Assembly: GCA_036380835.1 (NCBI GenBank)
Contig: DASVDZ010000089.1
Coordinates: 1 to 15,245 of the forward strand
DNA from: DASQJL01 sp036380835
Lineage (GTDB): Bacteria > Eisenbacteria > RBG-16-71-46 > SZUA-252
Reading direction: 5' to 3'
DNA length: 15,245 bases
A model generated the notes under the pieces. That model was given only the letters and a program-made list of their open reading frames with translations, did not search any database and was not told the origin of the DNA. The translations under genes and the position numbers were made by a program. Shown here piece after piece: positions 1-7,000 of the stretch (positions are counted from its first letter, which is position 1; every line of letters begins with the position of its first letter).

Positions 1-1
1 C

Positions 2-142
2 GCGATCGCGAACGGGATCGGCGCGAACAACATCGTGAGCTACTGGCGTGACTTCGACACGTCGGGCGGCGTGGCGGTGACGGACCTGAACATCATCACC
101 GCGCACCTCACTCACGACTGCGATACCCCCGGCAACCCCTAG
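2..142 (+). CDS. C-terminal end of a secreted protein with a dockerin/EF-hand-like loop (partial)
   Basis: The frame is open from the window edge and stops with TAG at 140-142, leaving 46 residues of a longer protein. Residues 17-28 of the fragment (DFDTSGGVAVTD) have the spacing of a 12-residue calcium loop, with Asp at positions 1, 3 and 12 and Ser at 5. The following DLNIITAHL resembles the helix after the loop in type I dockerin repeats. The tail contains one Cys and ends in TPGNP. Such loops are common near the C terminus of secreted proteins in high-GC FCB-group candidate phyla. The rest of the protein, and therefore its function, lies outside the window. A terminator-like hairpin follows about 85 nt downstream. 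Confidence 0.6.
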   Translation, partial: AIANGIGANNIVSYWRDFDTSGGVAVTDLNIITAHLTHDCDTPGNP

Positions 143-152
143 GAGAAAAACG

Positions 153-180
153 GTCCCGGGAGGGTGTATTCTCCCAGGAC
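153..180. other. Imperfect hairpin downstream of the partial gene
   Basis: GTCCCGGGAG (153-162) can pair with CTCCCAGGAC (171-180) around an 8-nt loop, with a single C-A mismatch. There is no T-run after it on the plus strand, so it is not a convincing intrinsic terminator alone. On the minus strand it would be followed by a T-run (the complement of AAAAA at 146-150), but no minus-strand gene ends here. It may be a 3'-end stabilising structure. Confidence 0.3.
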
Positions 181-226
181 TGAGTTGCGTGGCTCCGGTT
201 CCCCCCTCCTTTCAACCGGATGCGGC

Positions 227-256
227 GGGCGACGCTCTCAAGGCGTCGCCCCTTTT
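227..256 (+). terminator. Intrinsic terminator, or attenuator in the leader of the next gene
   Basis: GGGCGACGC (227-235) and GCGTCGCCC (243-251) form a perfect 9-bp GC-rich stem with a 7-nt loop, followed by C and TTTT (253-256). This is the canonical shape of a factor-independent terminator. It could end transcription of the gene stopping at 142. However, its T-run ends only 9 nt before the GGGAGG ribosome binding site and 23 nt before the GTG start of the next gene. Unless that gene has a promoter hidden inside the hairpin, the hairpin is part of its leader. Confidence 0.7.
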
Positions 257-279
257 CATTACTGCGGGAGGTGCTCGTG

Positions 280-906
280 GTGAAGCGACTCACCCTGGTA
301 GCGGCGGTCTGGGCCCTCGCGGCGTCGGCCGCGGCCGTGCCGGCGTCGGCTCAGTACATGTACCTCGACGTGAACGGCGACGGCGTCTGCAACTCGTCGG
401 ACGTCGTGGACCCGTCGGTGTCCTCCGTGGACGTCTACGTCGACACCAACCACCACGCCGACGGCACCATCGCCTCCTGCGCGGGCCCCGAGGGTGACTT
501 CTCGATCTACTCCTACACCTTCATTCTCCGATGGACCCCGCTCGGGCCGGGCGCGTTCTCGTACGGGGGTTGGACCGACAACCTCGGCTTCCCCGTGAAC
601 GCGGGGGGACGCACGGCCGGAAACGACATGTGGCTCGCGCGCGCCTCTTCGAGCCCGCTCCCCCCGGGGCATTACAAGTTGGGGACGCTCAACGTCACCG
701 TGAGCGGCCCGGGGGCGCTCTCGCTCCTCGCGACCGACCCGACCCTCGACACGACCGCGCTCACGTCGTTCGGGTCACCCTGCCCGGGCCTCGACTTCGA
801 CGACACGATCAAGCTCGGCTCGGACTTCCTGGACTCCTGCGGCACGTCGTGGAACGGGCTGGCGGCCAGGACGACCTGGGAGAAGATCCGGGCGACGTAC
901 CGGTAG
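280..906 (+). CDS. Small secreted protein with N-terminal EF-hand-like calcium loop, function unknown
   Basis: This is a 208-residue protein. I chose the GTG at 280 because GGGAGG (266-271) lies 8 nt upstream and the product then begins with a compact signal peptide: basic KR at 2-3, a hydrophobic stretch from 4 to about 19, and a signal peptidase I-like site after ASA (residue 24). An open-frame ATG at 220 would add 20 charged residues before the signal. Immediately after the cleavage site, residues 30-41 (DVNGDGVCNSSD) match a canonical EF-hand loop with D, N, D, N and D at positions 1, 3, 5, 9 and 12. The remainder is rich in Ser, Thr, Gly and Asp with several Cys, and looks like an extracellular beta-rich domain. 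The end (residues 198-208, ARTTWEKIRATYR region) is short and basic. I do not recognise the family. It is convergent with the UbiA gene, with 45 nt between the stops. Confidence 0.75.
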   Translation: MKRLTLVAAVWALAASAAAVPASAQYMYLDVNGDGVCNSSDVVDPSVSSVDVYVDTNHHADGTIASCAGPEGDFSIYSYTFILRWTPLGPGAFSYGGWTDNLGFPVNAGGRTAGNDMWLARASSSPLPPGHYKLGTLNVTVSGPGALSLLATDPTLDTTALTSFGSPCPGLDFDDTIKLGSDFLDSCGTSWNGLAARTTWEKIRATYR

Positions 907-912
907 GCCCCC

Positions 913-955
913 GCCCCGCGGGCCACCGCCCCGCAGGCCACGCCCCGCAGGCTAG
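913..955. repeat. Three tandem copies of a 14-15 bp GC-rich unit
   Basis: The unit GCCCCGCAGGCCAC occurs at 928-941, with near-identical copies at 913-927 (15 nt, AG replaced by GGG at the centre) and 942-955 (ending TAG instead of CAC). The array fills the gap between the convergent stop codons, and its last copy supplies the stop codon and last bases of the UbiA gene on the minus strand. Replication slippage is the likely origin. No T-run or convincing terminator accompanies it. Confidence 0.6.
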
Positions 956-1863
956 CGCGTCGCGTGCCCCACGTAGGCGAGCGCGAACCCCACCTGCGCG
1001 GCGAACATCATCACGTACATGTGGGTCCATGACGGGTGGTTCTCCGTCGCGGCCAGGTCCTCCGGCCGACGGAGCATGAGGTAGGCGACGTAGGCGCCCC
1101 AGAGGGAGAGGAGGGCCGTCAGCGCGTAGAGCACGAGCGGCGCGCCGGTCAGGAACCCCTCCCGTAGCCCCCAGGGGATGAGCAGGAAGGGGAGCACGAG
1201 GAAGGGAGCGGTGAGCCAGGCGGCCCGCCGCGTGCCCAGGACGACGGGGATCGTGCGGAACCCCGCCGCCCGGTCGCCCCGGATGTCGGCGAAGTCCTTC
1301 GTGGTGGTCGCCCCCAGGAGGAAGAGCCCGAAGATCATCCCGATGTACCACGGCTCCACGCGCCCGAAATCGCGCACGCACGTCCATCCCGCCACCTTGA
1401 GCAGGAGCCCCCGCGGCACCGCGATCACCGCGTTGGCGAGGAAGGGAATCGCCTTCAGCCGAAAGGGCGGCGCCGAGTAGAGCACCGTGAGGACGGCCGC
1501 GGTCCCCGCGAGGAACGTGCACTGCGGGCCGACCGGCGTCGCGAGCGCGAACGCGGCCAGGTAGAGAAGGCCCGCCAGTCGGAGCGCCTCGCCGGTCGTC
1601 GCGCGCCCGGAGGGGATCGGCCGCCCCGGCTTGTTGACGAGGTCGGCCTCGAGGTCGGTCACCTGGTTGAGCGTGTTCGAGGCGGCGTTCAAGACCGCCG
1701 CCATCAGGGTCCCGAGAACGATCTTGACGACGATCCACGGCGAGAGCGGGATCGGCGGGCTGGCGCCGAGCGCGATCACGCTCCCCGTAAACATGCCGAG
1801 CGCCGGCGCGATCAGCGTGAACGGACGGGCCAGCTCCCAGTAGATCGCGCCGCGCGATCTCAT
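952..1863 (-). CDS. UbiA-family prenyltransferase (integral membrane)
   Basis: This 303-residue protein matches the UbiA superfamily, membrane enzymes that transfer a polyprenyl group from its diphosphate to an aromatic, tetrapyrrole or glycerol-phosphate acceptor. The first metal/diphosphate motif is N66-Q-V-T-D70-L-E-A-D74, followed by NKPGRPIPSG (77-86), which is highly conserved in the family. YSAPPFRLK lies at 129-137. The second Asp motif is K189-D190-F-A-D193-I-R-G-D197. About eight or nine hydrophobic segments are visible. The length fits the usual 280-310 residues. Candidate roles include a quinone-pathway enzyme (UbiA/MenA type), a chlorophyll-synthase-like enzyme, or a geranylgeranylglycerol-phosphate transferase. 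I cannot choose from sequence alone, so I give no symbol. The ATG at 1861-1863 is 10 nt after the stop of the upstream phosphodiesterase gene and lacks a clear Shine-Dalgarno sequence, which suggests co-transcription. Confidence 0.88.
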   Translation of the reverse strand: MRSRGAIYWELARPFTLIAPALGMFTGSVIALGASPPIPLSPWIVVKIVLGTLMAAVLNAASNTLNQVTDLEADLVNKPGRPIPSGRATTGEALRLAGLLYLAAFALATPVGPQCTFLAGTAAVLTVLYSAPPFRLKAIPFLANAVIAVPRGLLLKVAGWTCVRDFGRVEPWYIGMIFGLFLLGATTTKDFADIRGDRAAGFRTIPVVLGTRRAAWLTAPFLVLPFLLIPWGLREGFLTGAPLVLYALTALLSLWGAYVAYLMLRRPEDLAATENHPSWTHMYVMMFAAQVGFALAYVGHATR

Positions 1864-1873
1864 GAGGGGATCG

Positions 1874-3877
1874 TCAGCGGAGGCCCAGGTTCTTCCCGTC
1901 CATGTCGGACGGGGGCGTCATGCCGAACTTCGCGAGGACCGAGGGCGCGACGTCCTCGATCGAGGGCGCGCTCGGGCCGATCGCCCGGCTCGAGAAGAAG
2001 ACGCCGGGCACCTCGGACGGATCGACCGAGCAGTGGTCGGCGCTCCACCGCCGTTCGTTCGGCTCGATGATCGCCGGCGGGATCCCCCCCAGCGAGGTCT
2101 GCCACGAGACGCGGTAGCCCTTCTCGAAGCCGACCACGAGATCGGGCGCTTCCTTGAAGTAGGGCCCCGAGAAGATCTCCTCCCGCTCGTAGACCTTCCG
2201 GACGACGCGCTCGTTCGTGTCGGGATCGCGGAGCGTCTCGAACTTCGCGACGAGATCCTTCCGAAGCGCCTGGTACTCGGGGCCCGGGCTCACGATGCCG
2301 AGCCGCTCCCGCCCCTTGAGGTTCACGTAGATCTGTCCCAGCGCGAGCGCGTACGCGCGCGTCCGCGACCAGTCGACGTTCGGCCAGAAGGTGCCGCGTC
2401 CGAAGAGGTCCTCGAGGTTCCGGTCCCGGACCGGGTCGATCTTGGAGAGCGTCATGTACCCGTTCCGGACGAGCCACGTGTTGATGTTCACCGCCTTCCG
2501 GAACGAGGAGAAGCCGTGGTCCGAAACGACGAGGAGCGTGGTGCGGCCGTCCCGGCACCGGTCGAGGAATCGGCCCACGAGCGAGTCGCAGCGCATGTAG
2601 GTCCGGTCGATGGCGTCGCCGTACTGGGCGGCGAGGCGGCTGTTGTACATCGGGTGCTGCGGATCGATGAGGCGCCAGAACATGTGCTGCACCTTGTCGG
2701 TCGCCTGGAAGACCGTGACGAAGAGGTCCGGATTCAGCCGGTCGAGCGCGTCGAAGACGACCGCGCGCTGGCGGTCGAAGGAGTAGTTCAGGTCCTCGAG
2801 GAAGACCTTCTCGTCGATCTTCTCCTCGTTGAGCGCCCACGTGTCCTCGGGCCAGCCGAGCGTCTTGTAGAGGCCGATGCGCCGCGCCACCTCCGCGCTG
2901 TACGCGGCCGGCGTCGAGACCGGGATCGCGGGGCGGCGCGGGTCGAGGTTGATCGGGGAGAGGTAGACGCGAAGCTCGGGAGACGCCTCCATCACGTGGA
3001 AGCGGCCGATTCCGTTCACGGTGACGAGCGGGGCGATGGTGAACCGGATGTCGTACCAGTCGCTCCAGTCCCCCTGGCGGACCGTTCGCACCTGGCCCTG
3101 GAGCGCGATCCGGACCGCGGGCACGCGCCCCTTCACCCGCTGGAACTCGACCGGGATCGTCAGATCGGGGATGCGCCCCTCGGGGTCGTGCCTCGCGAAC
3201 GGGTTCCGCGGTCCGTGCACGACCGAGCGGGCGCGGCCGTTCGCGTCGACGTCGAGGCGCGCCACCTTTCCCCCCATCTCCGTGTCGCCCGCGTTGGTGG
3301 CGTCGGTCGCGTAATAGGAAAAGGTGCCCATCGTCCCTCGAATGTCGGGAACCCCGAGCCCCGAGAGGAGTACGCCATTCTGTAAGGCCTCCGGGGGGAA
3401 GTTGATGGGCGCCTCGATCACCGCCGTTCGGATCCCCCTTCGCGACGCGATCTGCCAGAAGGTCGTCCCCTGACGATTGTTCGTCACCGTGGGGGCCTTC
3501 GTCGGGAGGAACCCCAACGCGAATCTTCCCCGCTGCACCGTGACCGTCGAGAAGTCGGGGTAGTACGTGTCCGGATTGCGGCGGAGGAAGTCGTAGATCC
3601 GCGTCTTCCCCGGGTTCATCCCGGTGGAGAAGCTCGACCACGCGACCGGGGACTGCGCCGGGTTCGTCGTGGCGAGCGGACGAAACGTCCCGTGCTCCTT
3701 CATCCAAGCGAGGTGGGGGAGCTTCCCCTGGGCGATGAGCCGGTCGACCATCCCTGGATCCATGCCGTCGAACCCGAGGATGTAGACGCGCTCCCGCGGC
3801 TGCGCGGGGACGGGGGTATCGGAGGCGGCGATGAGGACGAGGGAAACGAGGAGCGCGAGCGGCCCCAGGAAACGCAT
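1874..3877 (-). CDS. Secreted alkaline-phosphatase-superfamily phosphodiesterase/nucleotide pyrophosphatase-like protein
   Basis: The protein has 667 residues from ATG 3877, chosen over GTG 3898. The ATG has GAGG 9 nt upstream and starts directly with a signal peptide (MRFLGPLALLVSLVLIAAS), whereas the GTG has no ribosome binding site. The mature part opens with V-Y-I-L-G-F-D37-G-M-D40, the first metal-binding motif of the superfamily. SPVAWSSFSTG (76-86) occupies the nucleophile region, with NPGKTRIYDF following. The other metal ligands are visible: D394 and H398 (DKVQHMFW), D453 and H454 (VVSDHGF), and H615 (ADHCSVD). All metal positions expected of the type I phosphodiesterase/NPP family are therefore present and the enzyme should be active on phosphate esters outside the cytoplasm. 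The real substrate is unknown. It heads a two-gene minus-strand unit with the prenyltransferase and has its own promoter in the divergent region. Confidence 0.87.
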   Translation of the reverse strand: MRFLGPLALLVSLVLIAASDTPVPAQPRERVYILGFDGMDPGMVDRLIAQGKLPHLAWMKEHGTFRPLATTNPAQSPVAWSSFSTGMNPGKTRIYDFLRRNPDTYYPDFSTVTVQRGRFALGFLPTKAPTVTNNRQGTTFWQIASRRGIRTAVIEAPINFPPEALQNGVLLSGLGVPDIRGTMGTFSYYATDATNAGDTEMGGKVARLDVDANGRARSVVHGPRNPFARHDPEGRIPDLTIPVEFQRVKGRVPAVRIALQGQVRTVRQGDWSDWYDIRFTIAPLVTVNGIGRFHVMEASPELRVYLSPINLDPRRPAIPVSTPAAYSAEVARRIGLYKTLGWPEDTWALNEEKIDEKVFLEDLNYSFDRQRAVVFDALDRLNPDLFVTVFQATDKVQHMFWRLIDPQHPMYNSRLAAQYGDAIDRTYMRCDSLVGRFLDRCRDGRTTLLVVSDHGFSSFRKAVNINTWLVRNGYMTLSKIDPVRDRNLEDLFGRGTFWPNVDWSRTRAYALALGQIYVNLKGRERLGIVSPGPEYQALRKDLVAKFETLRDPDTNERVVRKVYEREEIFSGPYFKEAPDLVVGFEKGYRVSWQTSLGGIPPAIIEPNERRWSADHCSVDPSEVPGVFFSSRAIGPSAPSIEDVAPSVLAKFGMTPPSDMDGKNLGLR

Positions 3878-3927
3878 CGGCGGGAGCCTCGAGTGCACGT
3901 CGGGACGAGTTCGATCGGATCCATGTC

Positions 3928-3957
3928 ATCGTACCACCCGGTTTCGAAGGGTGTCAA
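3928..3957 (-). promoter_or_regulatory. Sigma-70-type promoter for the phosphodiesterase-prenyltransferase unit
   Basis: On the minus strand, TTGACA (3957-3952, a perfect -35) is followed after 18 nt by TACGAT (3933-3928), a four-of-six match to the -10. Transcription would start near 3921, leaving a leader of roughly 45 nt before the ATG at 3877. This placement supports the ATG start. Confidence 0.55.
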
Positions 3958-3963
3958 ACCGGG
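3937..3963. promoter_or_regulatory. Perfect 8-bp inverted repeat, candidate operator
   Basis: CCCGGTTT (3937-3944) and AAACCGGG (3956-3963) are exact reverse complements separated by 11 nt, so their centres are about 19 bp (two helical turns) apart. The repeat covers the -35 box and most of the spacer of the leftward promoter and ends 29 bp before the rightward -35. That geometry suits a dimeric regulator controlling one or both divergent units. No regulator gene is present in the window. Confidence 0.45.
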
Positions 3964-3991
3964 GCGACGCGCTCCGCGCGGGCGTTGCGCC

Positions 3992-4021
3992 TTGACGCTC
4001 CTTTCGCCCCCTTCCTATACT
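3992..4021 (+). promoter_or_regulatory. Sigma-70-type promoter at the head of the seven-gene plus-strand cluster
   Basis: TTGACG (3992-3997) and TATACT (4016-4021) are each five-of-six matches, with an 18-nt spacer. The -10 box is immediately followed by CCGGAGG and then the GTG start at 4034. A normal start point (about 7 nt past the -10) would fall at 4028-4029, leaving a leader of about 5 nt and excluding the Shine-Dalgarno sequence. Either the message is nearly leaderless or this promoter is not the main one. Confidence 0.5.
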
Positions 4022-4033
4022 CCGGAGGCAGCG

Positions 4034-7000
4034 GTGCCCTTCACGCGAAACCCCCGAGGGAAAGCGCCCATCCGTCCCAGCCCGGCCAGCATCGTCCGCG
4101 CCCGTTGGATCGCGTCCGCCGCGCGCGCCGTCGCGGGGGTCGCCACGGCCGTCCCGCTCCTGCTCGCGGCGCTCGGCGCGTCGGCGCCCGGCCCCGGCAC
4201 GCCCCCGGGCCCCGCCGGGGTCCGCACCGTCACGCAGGATCTCCGCGGCGCCACGTTCGACGTGACGCCCTACGCCGCCCGCTTCGATACCACGAGCGTC
4301 GCGGGCACTGTCTATTCGCGGGTGAAGATGCCGGGAGCGGTCGTCGTGGAGACGCCCGGGCGCCCCGCGCTCCCGACGATCGAAGTGCGCGTCGCGATTC
4401 CCGACGGCATGAGCCCCCGGCTCCGGGTCGCCGCGGAGCAGTGGGACGACCGCTCGGCGCCCCCGCCGATCCCCGTCACGCGCGAGACGTTCGTCTCCGA
4501 CGAGCCCAAGACCGGGCCGGTCAGCGAGTACCGGACCGAGCCCGACCCCACGATCTACCGCGGCGCGGCGCTCTATCCCACCGACGCGGCGGTCTTCGGG
4601 AGTGGGGCGATGGTGGGGCAGTGGTGGGTCGCGCCGATCTACGTCCATCCGGTGCGATGGGATCCCCGGTCGGGCGCGTACCGCGTCCTCCGCACGATGT
4701 CCCTCCGCGTCGACTTCGTCCCCGCGACCGATCAGGAGATGAAGCTCCGTCCGGCCCCGCGCCCCGGCGCGCAGGCCCGCCTCTGGGACCGGGTGCAGCG
4801 AAACCTCGTCCGGAACTACGACGCGGCGCGCGCGTTCGCGATCCGCCCCCGCCCCGGCGCCCTCGGCGCGGCGCCGATCGGGGGCTCGGGATCGCGCACG
4901 CGATCGACGCTCGCGACGACGTCCGAGTGGAAACTCGCGGTGACGCAGACGGGGTGGGTTTCGGTTTCCTACGCGACCCTCGCCGCGAGCGGGTTCCCGT
5001 CGGGGGAGCCGATCGCGAATGTCCGCGTGGAGGAGCGGGGCTACGACGACGTCGGCGACATCGCGACCGTCACGCCGATCCCCGTCGTGGCGCGCGACGT
5101 CGGGGTCACCGGCACGTTCGACGCCGGGGACGCGATCACGTTCTACGCGCGGGGTGTGCGCGACCGCTTCGGCGCGGGAAACCTCGAGCTCCGCTACACC
5201 GACACGAACGTCTACTGGCTCTCGGTGGGCGCGTCGACGGCGCCGGTGCCCGGCCTGGTGGACGGGACGATCACCGGAGGCGGAACGGTCCCGGCGTCGT
5301 TCCAGGACGTGATGCGGCTCGAGCAGAACCTCTACGCCTTCACGACGCCCACGACCACGGGCGCCTCGCCGCCCGAGGCGATCGACCACATCTTCTGGAC
5401 GAACGGGTTCGATCCGGATCTCTTCGACCAGGCGATCACGTTCCCCGATCCCGACGCGACGCAGCCCTTCCGGATCCGGTCCCGCTACGTCGGCAAGCTG
5501 GGATCCGTCCATCGACTGAGCATCTTCTTCCAGGGCGCGGGGAACGCGATCGACACGCTCGCCTATCAGGACGTCTTCCTCGACCAGAGCATCTACTTCC
5601 TCGACACCGGCTTCACGATCCCGGGCGCGCTCCTCGCCACGGGGAGCGGCCACTACCAGCACGTCGGAGAGAAGCAGAACGCGCTCGGCGGCTGGGGCCA
5701 GGGCAGCTCCGCGATGCTCGACGTCATCGAGGCGACGTACAGCCGCCTCTACAAGGCGCGGGGCAACGTCCTTCGCTTCACGAGCGGCTCCACGGCCGGC
5801 GTCGTCGAGCCCCACGTCACGGGCTTCACGTCGTCCGCGATCGAGGTCTACGACGTGACCGATCCGCTCGCGCCGCTCCGGGTGACCGGCGCCACGGTCG
5901 GCCCGTCGGGGGGCGGCTTCGCCGTGTCGTTCCAGACCGACGCGTCGGGCGGCCCGCGAACGTTCGTCGCCCTCGCCGTCGGATCGGAGACCGCGCTCGG
6001 GACCGGCGCCGTGACCGCGGACACGCCGTCCGACCTGAGGACGCCGGGGACGTTCGGCGCCGGGAGCGTCGGGCGCGCGATCATCATCGCCCCCGCCGCC
6101 TTCCTGACGCCCGCGACACGCCTCGCCGACTACCGGCGGAGCCAGGGCTACGTCGTGGAAGTCGCCTCCATCGAGGACGTCTACGACGAGTTCAATGGGG
6201 GGCTCAAGTCGGCGCGCGCCATCCGGCGCTACGCGCGGCACGCCTTCCTGTCGTGGACCCCCGCCCCCGAGTTCCTCGTGCTCGCCGGCGACGGGAGCCT
6301 CGACTACAGGCACGACCTCGCCACGAGCGCGGTCGACTGGATCCCGACCTATCTCCGCTTCGAGCACATCCCCGGGCCGAGCGGGTACGAGCTGGTGGCG
6401 AACGACTCCTATTACGCGATCAATCTCGCGAACGCGGACGCGGGGACCGGGGACTTCCTCCCGAGCCTGAGCCTCGGCCGGATTCCGGCCCGGAGCGCCG
6501 CGGATCTCGATCAATACGTGAGCAAGGTGATCCGCTACGAGACCTTCGCCCCCAGCGACACCTGGCGCGGCCGCCAGCTCCTCTTCTCGGACGACGAGTA
6601 CTCGACGACCATCACGTTCAACCAGGGCTACTGCTTCCAGCCTCAGGAGACCGAGTTCCTCGCCGCGAGCCAGGACTACGCGGACACCACGGGCGCCGGC
6701 ACCGGCGGCGTCGATCTCCAGAACGACTTCTTCGATCTCCACACGTATACCGATCCCGTGCCCGCGCCGGGAGGGTGCCGGAGCCTCACGGCGGTGAAGA
6801 GCCAGCTCTCCTCATTCGGTGGATACGATTCGCTCATCGCCGCCATCGACCGCGGGGGGCTCGTCTTCAACCTCGAGACCCACGCGAACCGCTACCTGGT
6901 CGCGCACGAGGACGTGCTCTGCTCCGAGAACACCTTGCAATGCCCCGACCCCAATTCGCCCGACAAGGTGGGGAACTTCGGCAAGCCGTACTTCTTCATG

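Noticed and set aside
913..955. CRISPR-like array
   Set aside because: The repeats are directly abutting 14-15 bp units with no spacers, and no cas genes are present.
1862..3385. 507-codon plus-strand open frame opposite the phosphodiesterase
   Set aside because: It is a charged, low-complexity shadow. The minus strand holds the metal-binding motifs, signal peptide and promoter.
3692..4033. Upstream extension of the C25 frame by 114 codons
   Set aside because: The extension lies within the divergent phosphodiesterase gene and its promoter, and the GTG at 4034 has a proper ribosome binding site and signal peptide.
3926..6742. 938-codon minus-strand open frame opposite the C25 peptidase gene
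   Set aside because: It is an Arg/Val/Glu-rich low-complexity translation with no domains. It arises because third-position GC bias removes stops from the opposite strand. The plus-strand frame has clear C25 motifs.
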